Shown here: one piece after another, positions 18,250 through 29,700 of the stretch
Layout: every line of letters starts with the position of its first letter
Position numbering within the stretch: position 1 is the stretch's first letter
DNA from: Cichorium intybus
Lineage: Eukaryota > Streptophyta > Magnoliopsida > Asterales > Asteraceae
Assembly: GCA_023525715.1 (NCBI GenBank)
Contig: CM042014.1
Span: 24,584,904 to 24,648,903 of the forward strand
DNA length: 64,000 bases
Direction: 5' to 3'
Notes under the pieces: model-generated
Database searches by the model: none
Told to the model about the DNA's origin: nothing
The model's input: the letters and a program-made list of their open reading frames with translations, nothing else
Translations under genes and position numbers: made by a program

Positions 18250-18300
18250 ATAAATTTGTTGCGACTCCATCATGTTTTTTGATGGAGTCGTGAGACAATT
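18250..18300. repeat. Intronic hairpin
   Basis: CGACTCCATCA and its reverse complement TGATGGAGTCG are separated by about six bases. Flanking bases extend the pairing imperfectly to roughly 20 bp per arm. It is repeated at 28841-28891. It could be the core of a small MITE; nothing shows it is expressed. Confidence 0.6.
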
Positions 18301-21112
18301 TATTGATGTCAAACTGATGAAATACAAAAACTAGGCAAAAACTTGATGGGGCAAAGTAAAAGCAAAAAGAACAAGAACCTATAGTTTTTGTGTCAAGTCA
18401 AAATCAAAACCAAGTTAGAAAACCAAAAACCGAAATCCAAATAGTGTTGTTGAATATGAAAACGCGAATCTTTAGATCTATACTCTATAGAGGAGAGAAG
18501 TATTTGCGTTTTTGTTTTTCCATGATTTCATAGGATTCCTCACATCTCTATTTATTAATAAAAAATAAGATTCCGATTTTACCGTGTACACGCTCGAACA
18601 TATATGTTTTTGGATAATTATCTCATTAGATAATTGTGTGGATAATTATGTCATTAAGATAGTTATGTGGATTATAACCTCGACATAAGATTATCTTTTT
18701 AAAAATCTTAATCATATTCATTGGGTTATTGTATTAAAATATAAACCGAGTAGGTTCTTATACATTGGAATCGTAGATGTATTATTCCAAATAGAACAGC
18801 TAGTTATCAAACTCACGGTCCAAAAATTCTCCACTAATCTGTTTGGTGGTACTTGGAGTTTTAGCTTCTTTGTCGGCGACCATACAAACTTATTTCACTA
18901 GACACCCCGTCTTGTAAGATAGTATCTTGTATGAGCTTAATTTAATGACTGGTCATTACATATCAAACTTGCTCTATAAGAACACTAAATATGAAATATG
19001 TTAGGACATACTTGCTAGTTGTCTTACTAAGGTTTGTTGGTTATAAGGTTAATATACAATTATTAAAATAATACTAAAAGTGTATATTTTGCTTCAAAGT
19101 GAGTGACTGCTCTATATCCTCGAAGCGATTTCGTCCCCAATATTACGTTATGGGTTGCGTGCAAATAGTTTCTTAAAATAAAATGAAGCAAAAATTACAT
19201 TTTCATAACAAGTGGAACTTGTAGAATCTAGGGATTACAATTCTAGAGCAACACCTAACCCACTAAAGAGACTAAGGATTAGGTTTCTATAGCAACGGCA
19301 AACCCATTCTACAGACTACAACGTCCCGCTAGATGAAACCTGGTGAAACAATGTTTTGACTAGTAGGTCTTCTTTGATGCAAAAAGTGTGATTATCATAT
19401 ACTAAATCCATTGCAAGATTTGACAAGAAAGGTTACACTAAATACTGATAGGACGGAATATCTACGGAACAATTTCAACCGAAAGTGTAACAATAAAGGA
19501 GTTGAGTATTGTATTGAGGAGCAAGTATTGCACCTTATAAGGTAAGGTTGGGATACCGAGTAATATGCAAATCATTGCACAAAGTCAAGATGGGTAACGT
19601 GTGGCAAAAGAAGTTTTGTGTGACAATATCTCGCTAAAACTTTAGAGAAGATTCTAGAAGGTGACAGCTAGGCCAAGCTATATCTTAGAGATCATAATGT
19701 TGGCCGGTTTAGAAGGAGCACGAAAGTTGTGAAAATGAGGAAGATGTTGTGGACATGCGTTACAACACTCTTAGGTATGGTTGTGGCATTTATCATAGAA
19801 AATTTAAAGGAGAAAGATTACTGTGGTTCGGGCAATTATCAGCCTTAGTTGAAAGCCACGGTCAATGGTGTAAGGAGGAAAGGTCGTCTAAGGACGATAT
19901 GAGATGATAACATGGAGGCTTAGAATTAGGATACTTGAAGGCTTAGAGTTAGGATACTTGAATAGTATACGTCATAGTTTCTTTTCCATCTATCCATGCC
20001 CTTGGTATTTACATTCTTACATTTTCCCCTTTCAAACAGTCTAATCTATCTATCGATGCCTTTACATCTTTCGCAACGATGTGAAAGTGCAAAGTGCACC
20101 ATCAAATGCCACTTTTTGGCCATGCTTATGACACATGTGTGTAGGGTTCTACCTATAGAGCCCTTAAGTCTTTAGCACCAAACTCGTCAAATATATACTA
20201 TAATACATATATAACCACTTAAGGTATCTATCACTAAATCAAGACAAAGGAAAACTCGTTGGTAAAACACTTTTCGACAATGTAATTCAAATCAGCTTTA
20301 CAAGTCATTTCAGAACTTCCCAATAATGCCCACCGTATTGAATATAAACGATGAACACTTGAAAAAACAAACACAACACTTGACCACATTTTGAAATAGA
20401 CGAGGGTGTTATGCGATGGTCCGTGTTTGTGAATTGGGTCGAGTCCTATCCTTTTTTATATGCTGAAAGTTACAATCTTTGGTAACTTGTAAACAATCTA
20501 TCAACTTCTTTAAAGGATCTATCATGCCTAACCATACGGGCGTGAGTCCTATCATTTTCAATAAGTTCAATAAATTTTCCTGGCGATCCTTTCTTGGAGA
20601 GATCCATTTATTTCCCCTACTTTACAAATCAAATGATTTACTTGTTTGTGCGAATGTCTAAATTCTTGGGACTTATCGCCGTAAACTTAAGTATATACCC
20701 TCGACACTTTGGCCACATTGTCACAACACACATAAATTGGCAGTTTTAACTTCCAGCATAATGATACTTTTATTTATGCACATAAACTGGCGGTATTAGC
20801 CTTCGCAATAAGGGTACTTATATTAACACAACATGTAGACATTCCACTTCTTTACACCAAGAAGCCAAAGAAACAACTATTGCAACATTGATTTGTGATG
20901 CTCATGACATGACTCCATTTAACTTTTGCAACTTTAATATTCAATCCCATAGCATGTCAGCTCTACCGAGTATGAAAATCACTTTAGGATGCAGTCTCCT
21001 TGATATGTCATCCAAGTTATATGAGCATGATCTCCGATCATAAAATGATACCCATTATATTATTAACCTATAAACTTGTTTCTTCAAGTATCTTTATAAG
21101 GTCACTTAGAGA

Positions 21113-21430
21113 GGGTGTTTGAGATTGAGTTTCAAAAGTGCTTATAAACTTGTTAGCTTCTCAAAAAACTAATAAGTTAAAGAAAATGTTTGGGCAAATT
21201 AATAAGCTCTTTTCAAGAGTGCTTTTTGTTACCCTTCAAAAAGTCGTTTTGAAAAAGTTAAGACTTTCAAAAGTGCTTATAACTAATCAACCTATAGTTT
21301 CTTGTCACTACATAAGCTAATCCAAAAACTTTTATAAAAACTCATTTTAAAAAGTCATAAACTAATACGTATTTTAGCAAAAAAAAAAAAAAACTTTTCA
21401 ACTTAAATAAGCAATCCCAAACACTCCCTT
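21113..21430. mobile_element. hAT-like MITE in intron 1
   Basis: Terminal inverted repeats are AGGGTGTTTGAGATTG and, inverted, AGGGAGTGTTTGGGATTG. The interior is AT-rich and non-coding. The duplicate is at 31704-32020. It contains the poly-A tract in which the two blocks differ by one base. Confidence 0.65.
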
Positions 21431-22299
21431 TGACATTTTTTTGTTTATTTGCATGCATGCTTAATCTTCATACGACCTAAGAAATATTTGGTCTAATATA
21501 CCTTTAAAACTCATATTTAGCCAACACCCTAAGTGCATATAAGAATTGGCAATCAAATGTACCAATTTAACCGTAGTGTATGTAACGAAACTAGGAACTA
21601 AAGTAGCATTAACTTCTCCCATATCTTTCATGTAAAAGTTTTTTTTTATAAGAGTTTCTTTATTACATGCACTTGCTTTAAGTCCATCCTAAGGATTAAC
21701 ATGTCCTAAAGATTAACATAGCAACATGAAAATTCTACTACCATTAACATATGGATTGTATATACATCAAGTGATTCATTTATTTTACAACCTTTAGACC
21801 TAATGACTGATCAAGTTTTTTATGTCATTGTTTAAAGCATGTTTAAGACAATACAAAAACTAAATTAAATCTAGAAACTTTCTTTTTTTGTCTTTGAACT
21901 ATAAAATCTTTAAGTATTTAATATACAACTTCAATTCATAATCTAAAGGGCACTTGATATAACTAGATTATTAATAGAGGCTAAAGCAACCAAAAGTCTA
22001 AGTTGTTACACATACTATAAAGGCGTATATGTCAAAATACAATAGTCATTTGTGTGAAATGTTTGCTACTAGTGTGACTTAGACATTTTAATTATGCCAT
22101 CAAATCTTATTTTCATTTTGGAATCCACCTGATCTTCATAGGTTTTTGTCAATTAAAATTCCCATTGCTTGGGCATCAAGCCATGTCTATTGTCTTCAAC
22201 TACATACATCATCCTTTAGGGAAAGGGATTCAAATATCAAAAGAGATTTTTTCACTCACATTTATGCTGCATTATTTATATTTTTTCTTAACATCTCTC

Positions 22300-23205
22300 T
22301 ACATTTAAAAAGGCTTTTTGAGGCTTACGCCTTGAGGCTAGCCTCAGGCGAGGCCGAGGAAAAGCGTCTTAAAGGCAGCGGCTCTGATGGCTAAAATGAG
22401 GCTTAGGCCTCACCGGAGTGAGGCTATGTGAGGCGGTCCCAGGTGGCGTCGCGAGGCATCAATGCTTATGCCTCATCAAATATATTAATTTTGACTAGTT
22501 TTATTGACCTTTTGACTTTTTGCCTTTTAACTATTTTAGACTCTTTGACTTCGACCTTTTTTATCTATACACTATTTATCTATACATGTATACTCAAAAG
22601 ACCTCATAAAGCCTTTGTGACTTGATCAACATCCATTTTCATCTCTTTTCTCTTTCACCATTACGACCTATAAATTGATATCTCTAAGTGGGTATTTGGG
22701 ATTGCTCACTAAAAACAACTGAAGTTTTTTTTATTAAAAGTGCTTATTAGTTTATCCGGTGTCAAAACAAAGCTTTACGTAAAGTGTTTGGTTTTGTTTA
22801 TTCGGTACCAAAATGTAATAAGTTGATAAGTTGTTTTGTAGTGTTTGGCAAATGATGCTTATATGTGTAATGCTAACTTATTAAAAACTCCTTAAACAAG
22901 TCAATAAGTAGGAGCAACTTATTAAAAACTCATTATTTAAGTCAATCATGAAATCTTCCTATACAACTTAAAACTTCTTATTACCAGTGCAAACCATAGT
23001 AAGTTAATAAGCAATCCCAAACACCCCTAAAATCAGAAGGCTTCACAATCAAACACTTAAAAGGTAATTCGAGAAGGAGGTGAAGATACGTCATCTAGGA
23101 AATATATAATGATTATTTACTAATAATGCCTCAAGGCTTTTACCTCGGTTCGCCTTGAGACTTATGCCTCGTGAGGCTAAGGGACTCAAGGTCCATTTTC
23201 ATTTT
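22300..23205. mobile_element. GAGGC-rich repeat interrupted by a MITE
   Basis: The ends at 22300-22470 and 23125-23200 are rich in GAGGCTTA/GCCTCAAGGC motifs in inverted arrangement. Between them lies a hAT-like MITE (22693-23025). This is most simply an older element with a younger insertion. The family of the outer element is not certain. Duplicate at 32890-33795. Confidence 0.45.
22693..23025. mobile_element. hAT-like MITE nested in a GAGGC repeat
   Basis: The ends GGGTATTTGGGATTGCT and AGCAATCCCAAACACCC are inverted repeats related to those of the MITE at 21113. Duplicate at 33283-33615. Confidence 0.65.
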
Positions 23206-23399
23206 TTTAAACCTTAGTTGTGTAAAAATACTCAAAAGGTGCTTTGCTTCATGCATTTGATCCATAACGAGATGTGAATCAATCATTTTCAATAAATGAA
23301 ATGCTGAAATAATAACCTCCTTACTTGTAGCATCTTAAGTAAAACACTTCGACACAAGTGTAGAGTTTTTGGTCATCTTGAGATAATCTAACATTGCAT

Positions 23400-24660
23400 T
23401 AGGGATGTGACTACGACATATGAAGTTGCCATTCTCAAACTTAGAACGTCGATGGGCCGTTACCAATGTTTCATTTTCGGTTTACTCTAAATATTGCATT
23501 GTGGGAACAGGTCACATAACCAAGAGTGACCATGTCTCCTTTTGCCATTACTTGAAACCACTGTCGTCAAGTTGATACAATTTGATGGTGGTGTTAGATA
23601 TTCTTGGATACCATGATCAACACAAAATTGCTTCAAGTTGGTTGGTACTACACTTTAAAAACAATGATTTAAATGATACTAGATTTATGACTCTTTGCTT
23701 CAAGACGAGTTGTCAAAGGAGTTAAATTTCTAATCCTTATGATAGTCAAAAATCCTATTAACAAGGGGACAAGTACCACAACAACAACATTCCCCAAGAA
23801 TCCATTAGAATGTGGCAATGGGAGGTAGATGTCGATAGTCATGCCTCCATTGGGGGTAGAACGACCATGTCAAATATATGACATCTAGCAAGTATGGAAA
23901 CGTGAACTTGCAAATAAGGCAAACAAGTGGTGGTGACTGCAACATAAGGGGTCGTCTTGATGTTATGGTAAACATTAAATAATAGCTATACCATAGCATT
24001 GGGGATGTGATCGTGACATATGAAGTCGTCATTGTTGAACTAAAGGCGTCGATGGGTCGTGTCACATGACCAAGAGCAACGTCTCCTTTTGCCATTACTT
24101 GAAACCGCCATCGTCAAGTTAACTTTGATGGTGTTGTTGAATATTCTTGGATACCATGATCAACATGAGATTGTTTCAAAGATGGTTGGTATTAGGAGTT
24201 AATAACAATGGTATAAATGATATTAGAGTTGTGACATTTTGCTTAAAGGCAAGTTCTTAAAGGAGTTGAATTTCTAGCCCATAGGATGCTAAAAGATCCT
24301 GCTAACAAGGTGACAAATACAACAACAGACCTCGGGAATCCCATTGAAATGGGGTAGGGAGAGTGAAATGTCGATAATCGAGCCTCTATAGGGGGTAGAG
24401 TGATCATGTCACATATATGACCTCTGACAAGTGCGAAAATGTGAACTTTCAAATAAGGCAAACAAGTGGGAGGTAAGTTAAGGTGCATTAAGACAAATAC
24501 ATATACTTTCACAGAATCCGTAGATTCTCTCCCTAAGAGCGGAGCCACTTGACCAGAGAGATAGACGATGTTTGCCCGGTACAAGCATGCTAATCTGAGA
24601 ACCTGCAAATGGGTCAAAGACAATGAGATTGTAAGTTGATGTGAGCAGTGAAACAGATAC
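23400..24660. repeat. Imperfect ~0.6-kb tandem repeat in intron 1
   Basis: A segment starting GGGATGTGACTACGACATATG at about 23403 recurs at about 24001 as GGGATGTGATCGTGACATATG. Matching phrases follow in order, such as GATACCATGATCAACA and GGCAAACAAGTGG. The units have diverged by substitutions and indels. Long minus-strand frames cross it but resemble no protein I know. Duplicate at about 33990-35250. Confidence 0.7.
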
Positions 24661-26342
24661 AAGAATAAATAAGAATAAAAGCATATAGGTAGAAAACATG
24701 TATGGACAATACAAATCCAAAAACAAGTATAAGGAAAGAAAAGCCATCATCCCACTTCCTTCGAGGACATCCTCTCCTCTTACCATTAATTAACATTAAC
24801 TCTACCTTCATTATAGACGTAGATTGTTAGTCTTTATCAGACATGCCCATACCACCTCAATCTACTTTCCCTCAATTTATTGGTGACCCTCGTCACTCCA
24901 CCTCAACATACTTATTTTTACTACTTCCATCTTTTTCTCATGGTTATTTTTTACTTGGCTAACATTCGAATCAAAGTCAAAGGGAAAACCAAACCTTGAA
25001 ACCAAATTCGGGTTTTTCTTGAGTTTTTCTAGGTTACAGACAGATTGGAGAAGCAGATGGGACTAAACCATTGAGTGAAACCATCTTCTTCTTGAAGAGT
25101 AACATTTTAGTCTGCAAGTTTCCAATAATTACTTAATCCCTGATCCATTGTCTCATATAAAAAGTTAAACAATAAGCATTCAACTCATATAACGAAACTT
25201 CACAAAACAAACAACGTTATTTTGTAAACAATTTGATTGAATTCGAACTGCTTACCGCATTGTCTTGATCTCCCATCTTTTCGTTCCTCTTCTTTGTATT
25301 TTTTTAACTTCTATGGCTATTCCTTCAGATTTTGAAGAAGATAATGAAAGCTTAGTATTGGTTTCATTAGCACTGGAGAGAGAATTGGGAAGGAGAATGG
25401 GGTTGCTTCAGGATTTGTAGATCACTGCCCGCCACCACCACCACTCGAGGGTACCTTTTACAGGAAATCCTTATAGGTAGACGGGATATTTATGAATATA
25501 AAACCGTATGGAAATCACCTGAGCTTGTAGATTCTCAACTAAAGAACATAATGATTTCAAATGGAATGATGAGAGAGAAATCGACTGTGGGTTTGGAGGA
25601 GATTTAGACGGCCTGAAGGAGGAGGGGTACCCCATCCACCGGTAAAGATCACACCATTGATCAGATTGAGTTTCTGTAGGAAACCCCCAACGCCAACCTT
25701 AATTGCGATATCTGTTAAGCATCAAGGGTTAATTGGAATATGCAAATCAAGCTGTCGTGAGTACCAGAGATGTAGAAAGAAGAAGTCTGTAGTGCTTATG
25801 TTGCGATATCTGCAAATAGAGAGATGAAAGAATCCCAAACCCGTCAAAATGTATATGACTATTCAGCCATCATCCACCAAATCAAAACTATGCGACAAAG
25901 ATGGAAAAGAAACCAAAGAGAAGGGACGATCTGTTTGCAGCGAACGATTGAAGTTTATTTCTCCGTTCGATTTCATCTTCGTTGTTCACCATCGGCACAG
26001 ACGCCAAAGCTCGCCAAACGACCGATCGCTCTTTCTCCCAATCAGTCGCGAGGGTACCATATTGGCGATTGCGGTGGTAAATATTCGTCGATGATAGAGA
26101 AAACAATGTCGTGGTGGGAAGGGGGAGGAACAGGGTATAAGGATGGTGGAGACGTAGGAGATGACGGAAAGATACGTGTTAGAAAGATGAGAAGGGGAAA
26201 GAAAACACCTGTTGCACAGATGGCGATAGAAGAGTGGCAAAAGAGGAGCACCCCCTTAAAAGCCCAAAACATCCCCTACCCGATCAAACCTTCCAAAAAG
26301 ATATGTTGCTTTTTAATCTATATAACAATAACAATTAATTGA

Positions 26343-26756
26343 TCATCGACACACGAGTTGAAGAGGAGTAGAGGCAGGCCCAGTAGAATCCAATGCGGGT
26401 CTGGGGAGGGTCAAAGATGTAATTACAAGAAAAAAAAGATATTTTGGAAAATTCCCAATTCCAAGATAAATATCCCAGGACTGTTTAAAGTTAAAATCCA
26501 TCTTCCCACCGCCAACGTAAACGGCAAAGATCTGAGCCTGGATCTAAATAGACACGTCGCACCATATCGACACACATGCTGCCTCGTAAACCTGCTGACC
26601 AGGTTACTATGTTGGCTAACCGTGTCCACCATACACTTCTACTTACAAAACCCTAAACAGCGCGTCATTCTTTGTGGACTCATGCGACTAGGGGTTCGGG
26701 AAGCCATGCGATAAGTTAATAAACCCAACTCGTTTGCGCCTAAAGCAAGCCTCGAT
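26343..26756 (+). promoter_or_regulatory. Proximal promoter and 5' leader of MADS exon-1 copy 2
   Basis: Identical to 15752-16165, including the telo-box-like AAACCCTAA at about 26649. Farther upstream it differs from copy 1: beyond the 1.37-kb Helitron remnant comes the end of duplication copy 1, not the full Helitron. The two promoters therefore sit in different distal contexts. Confidence 0.6.
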
Positions 26757-29700
26757 ATGGGGAGAGGGAAGGTCGAACTGAAGCGGATCGAAGACAAGAG
26801 CAGCCGTCAAGTCTCGTTCTCCAAGCGACGGAATGGATTGATGAAGAAATCTCATGAGCTGGCGGTGCTGTGCGACGTCGACGTCGCTCTCTTCATCTTT
26901 TCAGGCGGAGGCAGACTCTATGAGTTTTCGACCGGTGAAAGGTACGCGCGACTCCTGTCTGAGAAATGGAAATCATATCCAGTTCTCGTTCTTACTGTGT
27001 TAGATTTTCATCAACTGATCGCCGTTTTTCAAAATTGACCTTTCCGTTTCATATATCACGGAGACCTTGATTTTCAGTGATGAAGTCCGAGAATACTCGC
27101 TTCTCTATCATTTTTAATCATTTTTGGGGCACCGAGAAGTTATTTTGCTAGTCGCTTTGGTTATACGTGAAGGGAGATCTGTCTTTCGTGCATCTTATTA
27201 CACTCGATTTTTTTCCACCCACTGTATTTTGTAGCTCTAATTTCGTTACAGGACCTTTATGATTTGGGTCAAAACCCAAAAGTTTGGCCAATACGTTTTT
27301 CTGGCTGGGTCCTGTCGATTTGCCTGTATACAATAATACTCAACTATGTATTGAGATACTTTAAGTAGTTGCTGGAATCATATATGCTCTTACCAGGTCA
27401 GCTATCTTACCCTTGTGGCTTGGTTTATGCTCTACTTATGTGGATATGCGATTTACATTGTGTCTACCTTCTATTTTCTCTAAGGCCGTCACATTTTGGT
27501 CTATATTAACGCCATTCATTACATCTACAACATGAACATGTTTCATTAGTAAAGCTTTCGCAAGAGTTTTGGTATTTAACCAATATTAGCTATTATGGAA
27601 CGCAAATACAAATTCCTTCTGGTCAAAAAGATTAAATTATGCTTCTAAAATGGTTTTATAGTCTTTTGTGTAGTCCACTCGAAAGGACGAAAGATGTGTT
27701 TCCTGTAAATAGAGTTGCAGTCTAGAGTAAATGTTATCTCATGTGGAGAATTAGATACTACCATGTTGCAGCCCAAAACTTTTTAGCTCACCAGTCAAGC
27801 GCATCATATAATTAATGATTAAAAATCTTTGTCTTGAAAGCCTATCTTATTGGTTGTTAACGACTTTTTAAATTTTATCAATAAAACTGTATAGGCAACG
27901 TGGACCCACCCACAAAATCACTACATGACTGAAATTGAACTAGGAATTGACAGACAAAGACATAAAATCATGCATTGATTTCAACACTGTTGTTGGTCCA
28001 CAACATAAAAATTGCAAAACTATGACTTTTTATACGGCGCACGAGTACGACAGGAATGCCCAATTAAAGAAGTGTATAAGCTTCTTGTGTGTCAGGCAAA
28101 TCTTGCCTTGGAGCTCTGGTCATGTTTGGGATTCTATTAGTGGAGTTGTTTCTGAATTCACGTGCGTTTTTTTTTTTTTTTATAATAAATGTCTTCTTTG
28201 GTTTAAACTTCGTGGATTAGCCCTTTAAGCTTGGGAGAGTACATTTAACTAGATGATAAGGGCGTCCAATCATTTTGCTATTTCTCATCAAGATTTGCTA
28301 TATGGGTAACAACCATTGGAGAATGTTTTAAAAAAACATACAATATAATGTTCTTTTGGAATATCGAACCAAAAATATTTTGTAATTCCTTGTCCTACCA
28401 TACGCATGACTTGGACAAGGTTGTTAAAAGTACCATGCAAAAATAATAAAAAAAAGGTTTTAGGTGCAACCATTGAAAGTGATCAACAAGTCAATTGGAA
28501 ATTCATATAGTCACAAGGTCATATCATTGCAAATGGTCAACCAAAATAGCGTCCCAAGGACAAGACAAATGAGAATCATAACACAGTGATATCATTATGT
28601 GTCTTTAGGAGAAAGGTAGGACCATATCATTATGTGTCTTTAGGAGAAAGGTAGGACCAGGATTCTATTGTCATGGAGAGATGTTCTCCACGGCTTTTGA
28701 CAAAAGGAAGAGGATTTTGAAATACTTTAATAAGTTAGTAAAACATACAACAAGTCAATAATCTTTTATGGTGCTCATTTTTGATCTTGTTGGTCTATCT
28801 TTTGTAAAATATAAACCACTTGGTGAAAATCTCATCTCGTATAAATTTGTTGCGACTCCATCATGTTTTTTGATGGAGTCGTGAGACAATTTATTGATGT
28901 CAAACTGATGAAATACAAAAACTAGGCAAAAACTTGATGGGGCAAAGTAAAAGCAAAAAGAACAAGAACCTATAATTTTTGTGTCAAGTCAAAATCAAAA
29001 CCAAGTTAGAAAACCAAAAACCGAAATCCAAATAGTGTTGTTGAATATGAAAACGCGAATCTTTAGATCTATACTCTATAGAGGAGAGAAGTATTTGCGT
29101 TTTTGTTTTTCCATGATTTCATAGGATTCCTCACATCTCTATTTATTAATAAAAAATAAGATTCCGATTTTACCGTGTACACGCTCGAACATATATGTTT
29201 TTGGATAATTATCTCATTAGATAATTGTGTGGATAATTATGTCATTAAGATAGTTATGTGGATTATAACCTCGACATAAGATTATCTTTTTAAAAATCTT
29301 AATCATATTCATTGGGTTATTGTATTAAAATATAAACCGAGTAGGTTCTTATACATTGGAATCGTAGATGTATTATTCCAAATAGAACAGCTAGTTATCA
29401 AACTCACGGTCCAAAAATTCTCCACTAATCTGTTTGGTGGTACTTGGAGTTTTAGCTTCTTTGTCGGCGACCATACAAACTTATTTCACTAGACACCCCG
29501 TCTTGTAAGATAGTATCTTGTATGAGCTTAATTTAATGACTGGTCATTACATATCAAACTTGCTCTATAAGAACACTAAATATGAAATATGTTAGGACAT
29601 ACTTGCTAGTTGTCTTACTAAGGTTTGTTGGTTATAAGGTTAATATACAATTATTAAAATAATACTAAAAGTGTATATTTTGCTTCAAAGTGAGTGACTG

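Larger units (their letters stand above)
14381..24971. repeat. Tandem segmental duplication, copy 1 (10,591 bp)
   Basis: This block is repeated head-to-tail by 24972-35561. Offsets are exactly 10591 up to a poly-A tract near 21380 and 10590 after it. The differences I noticed are four substitutions (15360 G/A, 18384 G/A, 20681 G/A, 23882 C/G) and a one-base change in that poly-A tract. The block contains the 5' part of the Helitron, the MADS proximal promoter, exon 1 and about 8.6 kb of intron 1. The junction at 24971/24972 shares only about one base, so non-homologous or replication-based joining is likely. Confidence 0.97.

Noticed and set aside
24243..24811. Minus-strand ORFs of 139 and 102 codons (also 34833-35401)
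   Set aside because: They overlap each other in different frames inside a diverged tandem repeat, and the peptides match no family I know.
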